A stretch of 64,000 bases of DNA from Halonatronomonas betaini (GCF_015666175.1 NZ_JADPIE010000004.1:1-64000); one strand, 5' to 3'; positions 41,734 to 51,319 are shown, counted from the first letter of the stretch. The notes: a model not told the origin generated them from the letters alone. Numbers and translations are program-made.

Positions 41734-42636
41734 ATGGCTGAAATAGTAATTATCGGTTCGATGAATATGGATTTTGTGATTAATTGTGATAGATTACCTG
41801 AACCTGGAGAGACACTAACTGGAAGGAGTTTTGCCAGACATCCTGGTGGTAAAGGTGCCAATCAGGCTGCAGCTGCAGGACTTTTAGGCGCCAGACCACT
41901 ATTTATTGGAGCCAGAGGAGCTGATGAGATTGGTCAGTCCCTTGAGGATAATTTAAATCACCAGGGTGTTGAGACAGAGTTGATTACTGCTGATACTGAA
42001 ACAGGAACGGCCCACATCTTTGTTACTGATGATGGTGAGAGTCATATAATAGTTATTCCTGGGGCCAATGGAACCCTTGATAATGGTGATATCCGCTCGG
42101 TAGCGACAGAAATACAGGAGGCTAAAATCCTGTTGCTTCAGCTTGAGATTCCCCTGGAGGCTGTAATGGAAGCTGCCAGAATTGCTGCAGAGGCTGGTAC
42201 GACAGTTATTCTGGATCCGGCCCCTGCTCAGGAGCTGCCAGATGAGCTTTTAGAGAGGGTAGATTATTTATTGCCAAATGAGACTGAACTTAAGATGTTG
42301 ACTGGATCAGCTGAAATTGAAGCAGCCTGTAATCAGCTTTTAACTAGAGGTGTTAAAAATATAATTGTAACGCTTGGAGATAAGGGAGCTTTGCTGATAA
42401 ATGCTGAAGGTGAGAAAGATTTTGCTGCTCCAGAGGTTGAAGCTGTTGATACAACAGCTGCCGGTGATGCTTTAGCTGGAGCCTTTGCAGCTGCATTAAA
42501 TAAAGGGCTTGAGCCTGAAGAAGCTGTAAGAGAGGGCATCTATTATGGTTCGGCAGCAGTTAGTCGGCCTGGGGCTCAGAGTTCTTTATTTTCCAGCGCT
42601 GAATTTGCAGAATTTTTAAATTCCAGGTCTGAATGA
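41734..42636 (+). CDS. rbsK: Ribokinase
   Basis: 300 residues, PfkB family. Start signature GSMNMDFVINCDRLPEPGET, substrate/Gly motif HPGGKGANQAAAAGLLGA, anion hole and catalytic base DTTAAGDALAGAFAAAL near residue 235, as in classical ribokinases. It phosphorylates ribose taken up by the RbsABC system. 12 bp after rbsR with a GAGGAGGG site. Confidence 0.95.
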   Translation: MAEIVIIGSMNMDFVINCDRLPEPGETLTGRSFARHPGGKGANQAAAAGLLGARPLFIGARGADEIGQSLEDNLNHQGVETELITADTETGTAHIFVTDDGESHIIVIPGANGTLDNGDIRSVATEIQEAKILLLQLEIPLEAVMEAARIAAEAGTTVILDPAPAQELPDELLERVDYLLPNETELKMLTGSAEIEAACNQLLTRGVKNIIVTLGDKGALLINAEGEKDFAAPEVEAVDTTAAGDALAGAFAAALNKGLEPEEAVREGIYYGSAAVSRPGAQSSLFSSAEFAEFLNSRSE

Positions 42637-42651
42637 TAGGAGGTCTGTGAG

Positions 42652-43050
42652 ATGAAAAGAGGAGTATTATTAAATAGTTATTTAAGTGGCCTGATTGCAG
42701 ATTTAGGTCATAAAGATAAAATTGTGATTGCTGATGCAGGGCTGCCAGTTCCTGCTGGCGTTGAGAAGATTGATCTGGCAGTAAGTTGTGGCCTGCCTGG
42801 TTTTGTTGAAACTTTGCAGTCAGTTCTCTCTGAATATCAGATTGAAGCAGGTATAATGGCTGAGGAGATAAAGACTGAAAATCCAGTGGTTCTTGATGAG
42901 ACACTGGCTGTATTACCTGAGGAAATAGAACCAGAGTTTGTTAGCCATGAGGAATTTAAAAGGATGACTGAGGATTGCAGGGCAGTTATCAGGACAGGTG
43001 AATGTTCGCCCTTTGCCAATATTATTTTAGTTGCCGGGGTGACCTTTTAA
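42652..43050 (+). CDS. rbsD: D-ribose pyranase
   Basis: 132 residues, full RbsD length. Family signatures ADLGHKDKIVIADAGLPVPAG near residue 17 (catalytic His in GHKD) and the closing IRTGECSPFANIILVAGVTF. It interconverts beta-pyranose and beta-furanose ribose so that RbsK can act. The stop overlaps the rbsA start (TAATG). Confidence 0.95.
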   Translation: MKRGVLLNSYLSGLIADLGHKDKIVIADAGLPVPAGVEKIDLAVSCGLPGFVETLQSVLSEYQIEAGIMAEEIKTENPVVLDETLAVLPEEIEPEFVSHEEFKRMTEDCRAVIRTGECSPFANIILVAGVTF

Positions 43051-44540
43051 TGGCTAATAAATTGCTTGAGATGAAGAATATTAGCAAAAGCTTTCCTGGT
43101 GTGCAGGCTCTTTCAGAAGTTGATTTTAATGTTGATAAAGGCGAAGTCCATGCTTTAGTCGGTGAGAATGGTGCCGGTAAATCAACATTGATGAAGGTTT
43201 TGACTGGAATCCACCCTGATTATGAAAAGGGCAAGATATTTTATAAAGGCGAAGAGGTTAGATTTAAGAGTCCGGCAGAGGCTCAGGCGGCTGGTCTGGC
43301 AATAATTCATCAGGAGTTAGAGTTGATTCCAGAACTGACAGTTGCTGAGAATGTCTTTTTAGGCAGGGAGCCTGGTCGTGGCTGGATAAATAAGCGAAAA
43401 TTGAAGGCTGATACTAAAAAGATCTTTGACAAGATGGGTATTGAGATAAATATTAACAAAAAGATTAAAAACTTGACTATTGGTAAACAGCAGATGGTTG
43501 AGATTGCCAAAGCTATCTCTCAGGATGCTGAGATTATTGCAATGGATGAACCGACATCCTCTCTGTCTCAGCAGGAAGTTAGAATTCTTTTTGATTTGAT
43601 TAAGGATTTAAAAGCAGAGGGGATTGGGATTATTTATATTTCCCATCACCTTGAAGAAATCTTTGAGATCTGTGACCGGGTAACTGTGTTACGAGATGGT
43701 TATAAAGTTAAAGAACAGGCTGTGGCTGATACTGACAGAGACGAGATTGTCAGGCAGATGGTTGGCCGGGATGTTGAAGATAGATTTCCAGATTTTAAAA
43801 TTGATGAAGGTAAGCCTATCTTTGAGGTTAAAAATCTGTCAGTGCCAGGTTTGATTTCAGATGTTTCTTTTGAGGTGAAAAAAGGTGAAATCTTTGGGTT
43901 GGCAGGCTTGATGGGATCCGGACGTTCTGAGATTGCCAGAGCTATTTATGGTTTATATAAAAAGCGGTCTGGAGATATTTATTTAGAAGGCAGAAAACTA
44001 AATATCAAATCTCCTGGAGATGCAATTGATAATGGTGTCTATTATCTGACTGAAAATAGAAAAGATGAAGGTCTTATACCTGAGCTTTCAGTTGGTGAAA
44101 ATATGAGTCTTTCAATTCTTGAGCAGTTGACCTTTGTCAGGGGAGTTATTTCAAAAAGGAAAGAGAAGAACCTGGTTAAGGATTTTATTTCCAAGTTAGA
44201 TGTCAGGACCCCTGGTCCCTGGCAGTTGATTAAGAATTTAAGTGGAGGTAATCAGCAGAAGGTTATTCTAGGCAGAGTTTTATCGACTGACCCTAAACTG
44301 ATTATTATGGATGAGCCGACTAGAGGTATTGATGTTGGCGCTAAACATGAGATTTATAAGTTGATGGAAGAACTTGCCGCTGAAGGTGTTACAATTATCT
44401 TTATTTCTTCTGAATTGCCAGAGATCTTGAATTTGACTTCAAGGGTTGGAGTAATTTATAATGGCAGACTTCAGGGAATTATTGATGGTAGTGAAGTTAC
44501 TCAGGAGAAGATAATGAATCTGGCAACAGGAGGTAGTTGA
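43050..44540 (+). CDS. rbsA: Ribose ABC importer, double ATPase subunit
   Basis: 496 residues with two ABC domains. First: Walker A GENGAGKST, signature LTIGKQQMVEIAKA, Walker B IIAMDEPTSSL. Second, degenerate as usual: GLMGSGRSE, LSGGNQQKVILGRVL, LIIMDEPTRGIDVGAKHEIY. The ATG at the TAATG overlap is used; an upstream in-frame extension would run into rbsD and has no ribosome site. Confidence 0.96.
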   Translation: MANKLLEMKNISKSFPGVQALSEVDFNVDKGEVHALVGENGAGKSTLMKVLTGIHPDYEKGKIFYKGEEVRFKSPAEAQAAGLAIIHQELELIPELTVAENVFLGREPGRGWINKRKLKADTKKIFDKMGIEININKKIKNLTIGKQQMVEIAKAISQDAEIIAMDEPTSSLSQQEVRILFDLIKDLKAEGIGIIYISHHLEEIFEICDRVTVLRDGYKVKEQAVADTDRDEIVRQMVGRDVEDRFPDFKIDEGKPIFEVKNLSVPGLISDVSFEVKKGEIFGLAGLMGSGRSEIARAIYGLYKKRSGDIYLEGRKLNIKSPGDAIDNGVYYLTENRKDEGLIPELSVGENMSLSILEQLTFVRGVISKRKEKNLVKDFISKLDVRTPGPWQLIKNLSGGNQQKVILGRVLSTDPKLIIMDEPTRGIDVGAKHEIYKLMEELAAEGVTIIFISSELPEILNLTSRVGVIYNGRLQGIIDGSEVTQEKIMNLATGGS

Positions 44541-44542
44541 TA

Positions 44543-45511
44543 GTGGAATATGCAAGTAACGAACAGAAAGATAAATATAAAGAATTCATTCTCCAGTTTT
44601 TAGATAAATTTAAAGCCGGAATTGGCCTTCTGGCGATGGTTATTGTTATGTCTTTTTTAAGCGATCGCTTTCTGACACTACCGAATATGTTAAATATCTT
44701 CCGACAGGTTTCAATTATGGGGATTATGGCTGTTGGAATGACTATGGTTATTCTGGCCCAGGGTATTGATTTATCTGTTGGTTCGATTCTTGCTCTTTCT
44801 GGTGCTGTCACTGCTGGAATGATGGCCGGTGATACCAGTATGGTGCTTTCTGTTTTAATTGGTCTTGCAGTTGGTACCGGTCTGGGGCTTTTTAATGGGC
44901 TGATGATCTCTAAAGCTAAATTACCTGATTTCATTGTTACTTTAGCAATGATGAGTATTGCCAGAGGACTGGTTTTAGTATATACCGGAGGAAGGCCAAT
45001 TTCTGGTTTTGATCCTGCTTTTAGGACTATTGGTGGTGGCAGGGTTGGTATGGTTCCAATTCCAGTAATTATTTTTGCAGTGATATTAGTAATTGGCTAT
45101 CTGGTTTTAAATAAGACTACCTTTGGCAGATATATTTATGCAGTTGGAGGTAATCAACAGGCTGCCAGACTTGCTGGAATTAATACAGATAGCATTAAAA
45201 TAAAGGTTTATGCAATTAGTGGGTTTTTATCTGCAGTCAGTGGTGTAATTTTAACTTCAAGGCTTAATTCAGCCCAGCCGACAGCAGGTGTTGCCTATGA
45301 GCTTGATGTTATCGCTATGGTTGTTTTAGGTGGTACCAGCCTGGTTGGAGGAAAGGGTACGATTGGCGGAACTTTAATTGGTGCGCTGATTATTGGAGTT
45401 TTAAATAATAGTCTTAATCTGTTAGGTGTTGCTTCCTTTTATCAGGAAGTGGCAAAGGGTCTGGTTATCCTGGTTGCGGTCTTGCTGGATAGTCTTCAGC
45501 ACCGGGACTAA
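44543..45511 (+). CDS. rbsC: Ribose ABC importer, permease subunit
   Basis: 322 residues, eight to ten helices, BPD_transp_2 family. It has LAQGIDLSVGSILALSGAVTA and the late VLGGTSLVGGKGTIGGTLIGAL. The first 20 residues are cytosolic and charged. GTG start chosen for AGGAGG 9 nt upstream; a TTG two codons earlier is too close to that site. Confidence 0.94.
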   Translation: MEYASNEQKDKYKEFILQFLDKFKAGIGLLAMVIVMSFLSDRFLTLPNMLNIFRQVSIMGIMAVGMTMVILAQGIDLSVGSILALSGAVTAGMMAGDTSMVLSVLIGLAVGTGLGLFNGLMISKAKLPDFIVTLAMMSIARGLVLVYTGGRPISGFDPAFRTIGGGRVGMVPIPVIIFAVILVIGYLVLNKTTFGRYIYAVGGNQQAARLAGINTDSIKIKVYAISGFLSAVSGVILTSRLNSAQPTAGVAYELDVIAMVVLGGTSLVGGKGTIGGTLIGALIIGVLNNSLNLLGVASFYQEVAKGLVILVAVLLDSLQHRD

Positions 45512-45553
45512 GATAATATAAATAGTTTAAAATCTAAAAGGGGGTAATATTAA

Positions 45554-46441
45554 ATGAAAAAGTTAGTTGCTCTGGTTGTTGTTATGTCATTCATGCTGGT
45601 TGCAGGTTTTGCTGGTGCTGCTGAAGCCTATGATGTTGGTCTAGCGATTTCAACTCTGGATAACCCGTTCTTTGTTGATTTAGCTGATGGTGCTGAAGAA
45701 GCTGCTGAAGAATTAGGAGTTAATCTGACTGTTGTTGATGCCGGTGATGATGCTGCAACTCAGATGAGCAGCGTGGAGGATTTAGTAATTCAGGGAATGG
45801 ATCTGATTGCGATTAATCCTGTTGATGGTGATGCAATTGTTCCAGCTATTGAAGAAGCCGATATGATGAATATTCCTGTTATTACTGTTGATAGAGGCGC
45901 TGAAACTGATGTAGCAGTTCATATTGCATCTGATAATGTTGAAGGTGGCCGAATGGCAGCCGAATATATGGCTGAGATGCTAAATAATGAAGGTAGAGTT
46001 ATTGAACTTGAAGGTATTCCAGGAACTTCAGCCGCTAGAGAAAGAGGCGAAGGTTTTAATGAAGTTATGGATGAAATTGAAGGTATTGAAATAATTGCCC
46101 GTCAGCCTGCCGATTTTAATAGAGCTCAGGGTATGAGTGTTATGGAAGATTTACTTGAGGCTCATGAGAATATTGATGCTGTATTTGCCCATAATGATGA
46201 GATGGCCCTTGGTGCAATTGAGGCAATCGATGCCGCCGGTTTAACTGATGAGATTATGGTTGTTGGTTTTGACGCTATTGGCGATGCTTTAACAGCTATT
46301 GAAGAAGGTACTTTAGCTGCAACAATAGCTCAGCAGCCTCATGAAATGGGAAGATTAACAATTGAGATGGCAGTTCAACTTCTTGATGGCGAAGAGGTTG
46401 ATGAATTTGTTCCAGTACCTCTTGAGTTGATAACTCAGTAA
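45554..46441 (+). CDS. rbsB: Ribose-binding periplasmic protein
   Basis: 295 residues. Signal peptide of about 24 residues ending AGAAEA, no lipobox, so free in the periplasm. Peripla_BP_4 fold: LAISTLDNPFFVDLADGAEE, DLIAINPVDGDAIVPAIEEA, PVITVDRGAE, VFAHNDEMALGAIEAIDAAG, VVGFDAIGDALTAIEEGTLAATIAQQP. Strong GGGGG ribosome site. Last gene of the operon. Confidence 0.95.
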   Translation: MKKLVALVVVMSFMLVAGFAGAAEAYDVGLAISTLDNPFFVDLADGAEEAAEELGVNLTVVDAGDDAATQMSSVEDLVIQGMDLIAINPVDGDAIVPAIEEADMMNIPVITVDRGAETDVAVHIASDNVEGGRMAAEYMAEMLNNEGRVIELEGIPGTSAARERGEGFNEVMDEIEGIEIIARQPADFNRAQGMSVMEDLLEAHENIDAVFAHNDEMALGAIEAIDAAGLTDEIMVVGFDAIGDALTAIEEGTLAATIAQQPHEMGRLTIEMAVQLLDGEEVDEFVPVPLELITQ

Positions 46442-46502
46442 GCTATATGAATTAGTTGGTTGAATAAGAATTTGAGTTTAAATATAATATTGTTTTAATA
46501 AT

Positions 46503-46537
46503 GGCTGGTGGCCCTGGTGGGCTGCCGGCTTTTTTTG
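46503..46537 (+). terminator. Terminator of the ribose operon
   Basis: GC-rich 11-12-bp stem from GGCTGGTGGCCC to GGGCTGCCGGCT (two wobbles, one mismatch), then seven T. Confidence 0.85.
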
Positions 46538-46707
46538 TCTCATATATTGAGATTTTAATGCATAATATTCATTTTACATGTATATTTAATGTATAAAAAC
46601 TTTGTGAAATATGCAAAGAGATAGGACTTGGTAAGAGTCGGGTGTGGAGGGGGTCTGGAGAGGAGTTTTTGTATATTTATTCAACTGGTAAAAAGTTTAA
46701 TTAATAG

Positions 46708-46736
46708 TTGCAAAATAATTCACGATCTAATATAAT
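46708..46736 (+). promoter_or_regulatory. Sigma-A promoter of the 239-residue hypothetical gene
   Basis: TTGCAA, 17 bp, perfect TATAAT. It leaves a leader of about 140 nt. The stretch between the ribose terminator and this promoter holds nothing else I can name. Confidence 0.7.
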
Positions 46737-46884
46737 AGGGTGGTAGTTTGAAATTATTGCTAATTATGAAAAATATATTATGGCGTAAAAATTTTGAATG
46801 ATATTGAGGTTGCGAATGGGGGGTTAGGCAGGAGTATATGGAGAGTAATAGTTAGTTAATTAATAAAATTAAGAGGTGATTAAG

Positions 46885-47604
46885 ATGAATAATATATTTT
46901 ATATGGAGAAAAATGAATTGATGCGATTTGTTGAAGATAAGTTTATAGAGATGGTTGATAATGGGTCAATATCGATGAGAGATAAAGAAGTTAAGGATAT
47001 GATGAACAATAGGGTTGCCAGAGATGAATTTTTGAAAATTGCGATGTCAGATGGTTATTTAATTTTGATGACAGATAATTACCTGCGGGGGATTGAGTGT
47101 GAGCAGGCAGGTGGTCTGATGTATCTGGAAGAGATGGATTGTGATGATGAATCTTTGAGTGCTTTGCCAGAGAAAGATTTTAACTGGCTGTCGACTATAA
47201 TTAAAACTTGTTTTATTAATTTTTTATTTTCTAACGATTATTATCCTGAGGAACTATTTATGACTGAGGGTTACTCATATAAAAATTCTGTCTTGTATGT
47301 TGATGATTTTTTAGTTAGTTTATTAGAAAAAGATTCAGTTACTGATAGTGAAAAAGAAGAGATGGAAAGGATATTTGAACTCTGGTTTGAAGCCTTTGAT
47401 GGTTATGATATTTCAACTTTCGAAAAATATATAATAGAAGTTTTTGATGATTGCTGGGATATTCAACTGGCTTATTTAAAGAGTTTAATGAGTCCTTTTA
47501 TAGAAAATGGTTACATTGAGGATGATATTGAAGGTGAAAGGTTTATTGTGACGGAGAAGACTTTTAAGTGTATAGATTGGATGAAATCTTTGAAGGGTTT
47601 GTAG
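46885..47604 (+). CDS. Hypothetical cytoplasmic acidic protein
   Basis: 239 residues, helical, acidic, no signal peptide or membrane segment. N-terminal half has a helix-rich region (ELMRFVEDKFIEMVDNG; VKDMMNNRVARDEFLKI); the C-terminal part (YLKSLMSPFIENGYIEDD then RFIVTEKTFKCIDWMKSL) looks like a small winged-helix shape but this is not certain. ATG chosen for GAGGTGA 5 nt upstream over a GTG inside that site. Single-gene unit. No family recognised. Confidence 0.7.
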   Translation: MNNIFYMEKNELMRFVEDKFIEMVDNGSISMRDKEVKDMMNNRVARDEFLKIAMSDGYLILMTDNYLRGIECEQAGGLMYLEEMDCDDESLSALPEKDFNWLSTIIKTCFINFLFSNDYYPEELFMTEGYSYKNSVLYVDDFLVSLLEKDSVTDSEKEEMERIFELWFEAFDGYDISTFEKYIIEVFDDCWDIQLAYLKSLMSPFIENGYIEDDIEGERFIVTEKTFKCIDWMKSLKGL

Positions 47605-47681
47605 GGGTGGACTGAATTTTATTAGTGATAAAAAATAATCAGTAAAATACTTTAAATAGGTATTTTTTCTTATGTTTTTGC

Positions 47682-47706
47682 AGGATATTTAATGATGACG
47701 GCGAAT
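47682..47706 (+). promoter_or_regulatory. SigH-like promoter upstream of riboswitch 2
   Basis: GCAGGATATTT, then GCGAATATTA; AGGATAT and GCGAAT are 12 bp apart, matching the SigH (Spo0H) pattern AGGAnnT-N12-GnnGAAT style. Two other copies with the same spacing are at 57124 and 58269. Start of transcription would be about 25 nt before the riboswitch. Confidence 0.6.
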
Positions 47707-47732
47707 ATTAATAACAGGGCATAGAACTAAAT

Positions 47733-47814
47733 ATTTTGGCAAAATTACTGAAAGGTAATGGCGCAAAGCTATGGGTCTAAAGATGGTTTATCGATGATTG
47801 CCAGGCTGCGATGA
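47733..47814 (+). promoter_or_regulatory. c-di-GMP-I (GEMM) riboswitch, copy 2
   Basis: GGCAAAAT, ATTACT/GGTAAT helix with GAAA loop, GGCGCAAAGC, ATGGGTCTAAAG and TGCCAGGCTGC, all in the order of copy 1 at 3786. A terminator begins 16 nt later. It controls the lipoprotein gene and the outer-membrane-like gene downstream, so c-di-GMP should set surface protein production. Confidence 0.92.
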
Positions 47815-47829
47815 GTTTTAGATTTTATT

Positions 47830-47866
47830 AGTTACTGTAGCTATTTTACAGTAACTTTTATTTTTT
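47830..47866 (+). terminator. Riboswitch 2 expression-platform terminator
   Basis: Perfect 10-bp stem AGTTACTGTA/TACAGTAACT, 7-nt loop, T-rich tail. Confidence 0.88.
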
Positions 47867-47901
47867 AAAAACATAGTAAAAAGGTATTATACAATAAATA
47901 T

Positions 47902-47923
47902 AGAAGGAGTTTATAATATGTAA
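47902..47923 (+). other. Ribosome site followed by ATG-TAA (start-stop)
   Basis: AGAAGGAGT, 7-nt spacing, ATG at 47918, immediately followed by TAA. It is a well-formed initiation site with a one-codon frame, 65 nt before the true lipoprotein start. It may be the remnant of a short gene or a translational element in the leader. Confidence 0.4.
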
Positions 47924-47987
47924 GTTTTATTTAAAAATTTGCAGAAATATATTTAGCTTAATCAAAAAAACATAAAGAGGAGTGAAA

Positions 47988-49961
47988 ATGATGAAGTTTA
48001 AGAAGACGATGTTGCTGGTTTTTGTACTTATCTTAGTTGTTGGATTAACTGGCTGTGATAACTGGCAGAGTGGGCTTGATGAGGTTGAAAATGCAACCGG
48101 GCCTTCATGGGATCTGGATCTTTCGATTCCGTTGTTGCCGGCGACAAATGTTGATGTTGGGGAGGAACTGGCTAAGGAGTTTGATGAGGATTTAGATACT
48201 GATGAAGATGGGAATTTTAAAATTAGCCTATTAGAGGAAGATGATAGAGAAATTATAAATGAAAAGATCAATATTGATGATTTTAAGTTTGAACCTGTTG
48301 AGTTTGAGCCTGAGTTAGATGGTGTTGAATTTAACCTGGATGATGTAAGTTTTGATAATATAAATTTAGAGAGTAATGCTGATGCTAGCTCACTGGATAA
48401 TTTAAACTCTGAATTTAAGGTTGATGAAACTGAAAAAATTGATGTAAGTGAATTGACTAATATCGATGGTTTTGAATATCTTGAATTTACTGATGGAAGT
48501 ATAGTTGTTGAGATACCAGAGGAATTTGAGTTATCAGATGATGGTGTGAAGATTGAGTTTGCAGGAGAGAAATTAGATCGGATCGATGGTAGAACTTTTA
48601 GTTTTGATGGAGTTAGCATAGATAAAGATAAATTTGCTGACGATAATAATGAGATTGAAATAGAAATCATCTTTACTATTGTGGAGTTAGAAGGCGATAA
48701 AGATGGAGATTATTCAGTTAGTTTAAGGGTTGATGAGGATCTTGAGTGGGATATTAGAATTGAAGATTTTAATTTAGAATATGATTTTGCTTTTGATTCT
48801 GATGTAATCGATGCAGAAGATATTGTTTTTAAAGAAGATAGTAAATTAATATTTGAAATAATAGATTCTGATTTGACTTTTGAAGATATTAAGCTTGTTA
48901 TTGATGATAGAGAAACTAATAAAGATGGTGAAATAAACCTTGCTGGCATGACATTACAGGAGTTGTCTGATAGTAAAATTGAATTTAGTGGAACTCTTCC
49001 TGGCGATTTAAATGATTTTGAAATTGGGATTAATCCTGCTAATTTGGCCTGGGAGGTTAAAGCGGAGGACGCAATTAAATTAATTAATGATGAGATTGAA
49101 TCAAATGGTAATGACAAACTATTTAGTGAGGAAATTGATTTAACTGATCTTGATATTGATGATTTTAGCGATTACATTAAACCTTCTGCAGGTGGGCTTG
49201 AGTTTTTGATTGAATTGACTTCAGATATTGACGGTTTAGGCTTTGAACTTGATGGTTTTGTATTTGATGTGGATGGAGAAGAAGTTGAGGTGGATGATTT
49301 TAAGTTAAAAGCTGGAGAAGTTAGTGAGCTGCCAGAAGGTAAAATTGATGATTTATTTGATCTTATTTTTGATAGTGATGATCAGCCAGAGAAATTAACT
49401 ATTAAAATTGATGGAATAAAAGCTATTAATGAGGATGATAAATTTATAATATATCCAGGGGATAATGAAATTAAAGCCAATGCAAAAATGAATTTTTATC
49501 TGGAGTTTGAATTTGTGGCAGATGAGAACCTGGATAATTTTATTTATAGGGCTGAACCTGAAGAATTTGATCTGGATGAAGATACCAGGGATGCTTTAAG
49601 TAATAATTTGAGATCGGTAGAGATTGTTCAGGAGATAGTTAATGAGTTGCCATTGAGTGGTGAGATTGAAATCTTTATCAGGGGAGATGAAGTTGATAAA
49701 GATGATTTTTATGATGATGGAAATGAGGGCATTTATAGTTCTGGATTGATTAATCTTAAAAAAGATAATCAGAGATATCGTTATCAGCAAGAACTTGATG
49801 AAGACTTTATTGAGGCCTTAACTGAAGAGAGCCCAATTTATATTGGCTTTAGAATAAAGATACCTATAGATGAAGATGAACCGGTGAGATTTTCAACGAA
49901 TGATAGAATTGAATTGAAGATGTGGTCGAATGTGACAGTCAGAGTTAATTCTCAGGATTAA
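47988..49961 (+). CDS. Large acidic lipoprotein under c-di-GMP riboswitch control
   Basis: 657 residues. Lipoprotein signal ending in LTGC (Cys23). The mature chain is strikingly acidic, Asp/Glu-rich throughout, with many short similar beta-strand units of the type FDGVSIDKDKFADD or LEFVDG..EVE, suggesting a long repetitive beta-structure; no named domain recognised. Start at the first of two adjacent ATG codons, 5 nt after GAGGAG; the second would fit equally well and a GTG two codons earlier is inside the ribosome site. Next gene follows 14 bp later and encodes an outer-membrane-like protein, so the pair may form a surface assembly. Adhesion or envelope function is inference from riboswitch control. 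Confidence 0.82.
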   Translation: MMKFKKTMLLVFVLILVVGLTGCDNWQSGLDEVENATGPSWDLDLSIPLLPATNVDVGEELAKEFDEDLDTDEDGNFKISLLEEDDREIINEKINIDDFKFEPVEFEPELDGVEFNLDDVSFDNINLESNADASSLDNLNSEFKVDETEKIDVSELTNIDGFEYLEFTDGSIVVEIPEEFELSDDGVKIEFAGEKLDRIDGRTFSFDGVSIDKDKFADDNNEIEIEIIFTIVELEGDKDGDYSVSLRVDEDLEWDIRIEDFNLEYDFAFDSDVIDAEDIVFKEDSKLIFEIIDSDLTFEDIKLVIDDRETNKDGEINLAGMTLQELSDSKIEFSGTLPGDLNDFEIGINPANLAWEVKAEDAIKLINDEIESNGNDKLFSEEIDLTDLDIDDFSDYIKPSAGGLEFLIELTSDIDGLGFELDGFVFDVDGEEVEVDDFKLKAGEVSELPEGKIDDLFDLIFDSDDQPEKLTIKIDGIKAINEDDKFIIYPGDNEIKANAKMNFYLEFEFVADENLDNFIYRAEPEEFDLDEDTRDALSNNLRSVEIVQEIVNELPLSGEIEIFIRGDEVDKDDFYDDGNEGIYSSGLINLKKDNQRYRYQQELDEDFIEALTEESPIYIGFRIKIPIDEDEPVRFSTNDRIELKMWSNVTVRVNSQD

Positions 49962-49975
49962 GGGGGTAGACAGAG

Positions 49976-51298
49976 ATGAAAAAATTAGTTGTTTTAGTTA
50001 TAGCGATTATGTTGGTTGCTTCTGTGTCAGTTAGTGCAAATTCACCGGTCTCCCTCTTTCCTGGGGAGACAGATAATATTGACAGGAATCCGGCGATGTT
50101 GAGTTTGACTGATTATGATTATGCTCTGCAGTTGAATCCATTTTATGGTGGAGCTTTCAATAATGCCTGGACTTTTAATCAGGTCTTTGATAATTTAAAT
50201 GCTTATCTTGATGATTCCAGGAAACGAAATATTTTAGAATCTATTAGTGATAATGGTTTAGGTGTTGGGGCTGAGTTGAATTCTGGTCTGGCCTTTGGCC
50301 GGAATGATTGGGGCTTGCGAACTGGATTGAAATCTTATGCTGCAGCCACTATTGATAAAGAGGTCTTTGAGTTTATCTTAGAAGGAATGGCGACTGATGA
50401 TGAGCCATCGATTGATTTGAGGCTGGATAATACCAGGTTTAATGCCAGAGCTGTTGTTGATACTGGATATGCCAGGGGCTTTGCTTATGAAGATATATCC
50501 GAGCAGATTGGATCTGAGCAGCTTGATGAGATGATTGCTGACTGGGAGTCATTTTATGTTGGATTTGGTGTTCATCACCTATTAGGTCTTGCCAATGTTG
50601 ATGGTGGTTTGACTGGAAACGCTAATCTCGAGTTTACTGATGAGACAAGTATTGAGGTTGATGGTAGAATGCAGTTTGATTATACAACTCCTGCTGATGA
50701 TGGTTTAGGACAGGGTCTGGCAATGGATTTTGGATTCTGGGGTAGTCCAAATCCTGAGTGGGAAGTTGGTTTTGCTGTCAATAATCTTGGATTTGTTCGC
50801 TGGCCATCTGCTACCAGATATAGCCTGGAAGAGGAGATTTATATTAGACTGGAATCAGCTGATGAACTTGATGGTGGATTTAGATTTGTTGATAGAGATG
50901 GAAATGAGATCGATGATTTTGAAGACCTGATTGAATCTGATGAGGTGACTGAAGAGCGGATAGGTTCTTATATGACTGCAAGTCCTGTATCTATTAAGGT
51001 GGATGCTGTCTATGATGCCCATCCTAATGTTGATTTAGGTGGTTCTGTTGGTTTCTATCAGGCTCCGAGGAATAATTTCAGCCTGGCTTTTGCCAGTAAG
51101 TTTACTTATCCTGAATTTATGCCGGTGACTCTGGGTATTAATTATGATACTTTCAGGAGAAATATTTCGCTGCCATTTAAGCTCGGTTTTAGAACTGAGC
51201 GCTGGGATATTTTAAATCTTTATGTTTCTGATTTGAGGATGATTCCAGCCCATGGCCGGGGTTTAACTGTTGGGTTTAGTACTGGTTTTAGATTTTAG
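49976..51298 (+). CDS. Outer-membrane beta-barrel-like protein
   Basis: 440 residues. Signal peptide with cleavage after VSA (about residue 22), then DRNPAMLSLTDYDYALQLNPF, as in OmpP1/FadL-like or PorV-like barrels, and alternating hydrophobic strands (LGVGAELNSGLAFG, YVGFGVHHLLGLAN, LGGSVGFYQAPRNNFSLAFAS) to the C-terminal LTVGFSTGFRF, ending in Phe as outer-membrane barrels do. Co-transcribed behind the acidic lipoprotein. Exact family not certain. Confidence 0.8.
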   Translation: MKKLVVLVIAIMLVASVSVSANSPVSLFPGETDNIDRNPAMLSLTDYDYALQLNPFYGGAFNNAWTFNQVFDNLNAYLDDSRKRNILESISDNGLGVGAELNSGLAFGRNDWGLRTGLKSYAAATIDKEVFEFILEGMATDDEPSIDLRLDNTRFNARAVVDTGYARGFAYEDISEQIGSEQLDEMIADWESFYVGFGVHHLLGLANVDGGLTGNANLEFTDETSIEVDGRMQFDYTTPADDGLGQGLAMDFGFWGSPNPEWEVGFAVNNLGFVRWPSATRYSLEEEIYIRLESADELDGGFRFVDRDGNEIDDFEDLIESDEVTEERIGSYMTASPVSIKVDAVYDAHPNVDLGGSVGFYQAPRNNFSLAFASKFTYPEFMPVTLGINYDTFRRNISLPFKLGFRTERWDILNLYVSDLRMIPAHGRGLTVGFSTGFRF

Positions 51299-51319
51299 AT
51301 AATGACTTAATAAATTTAA

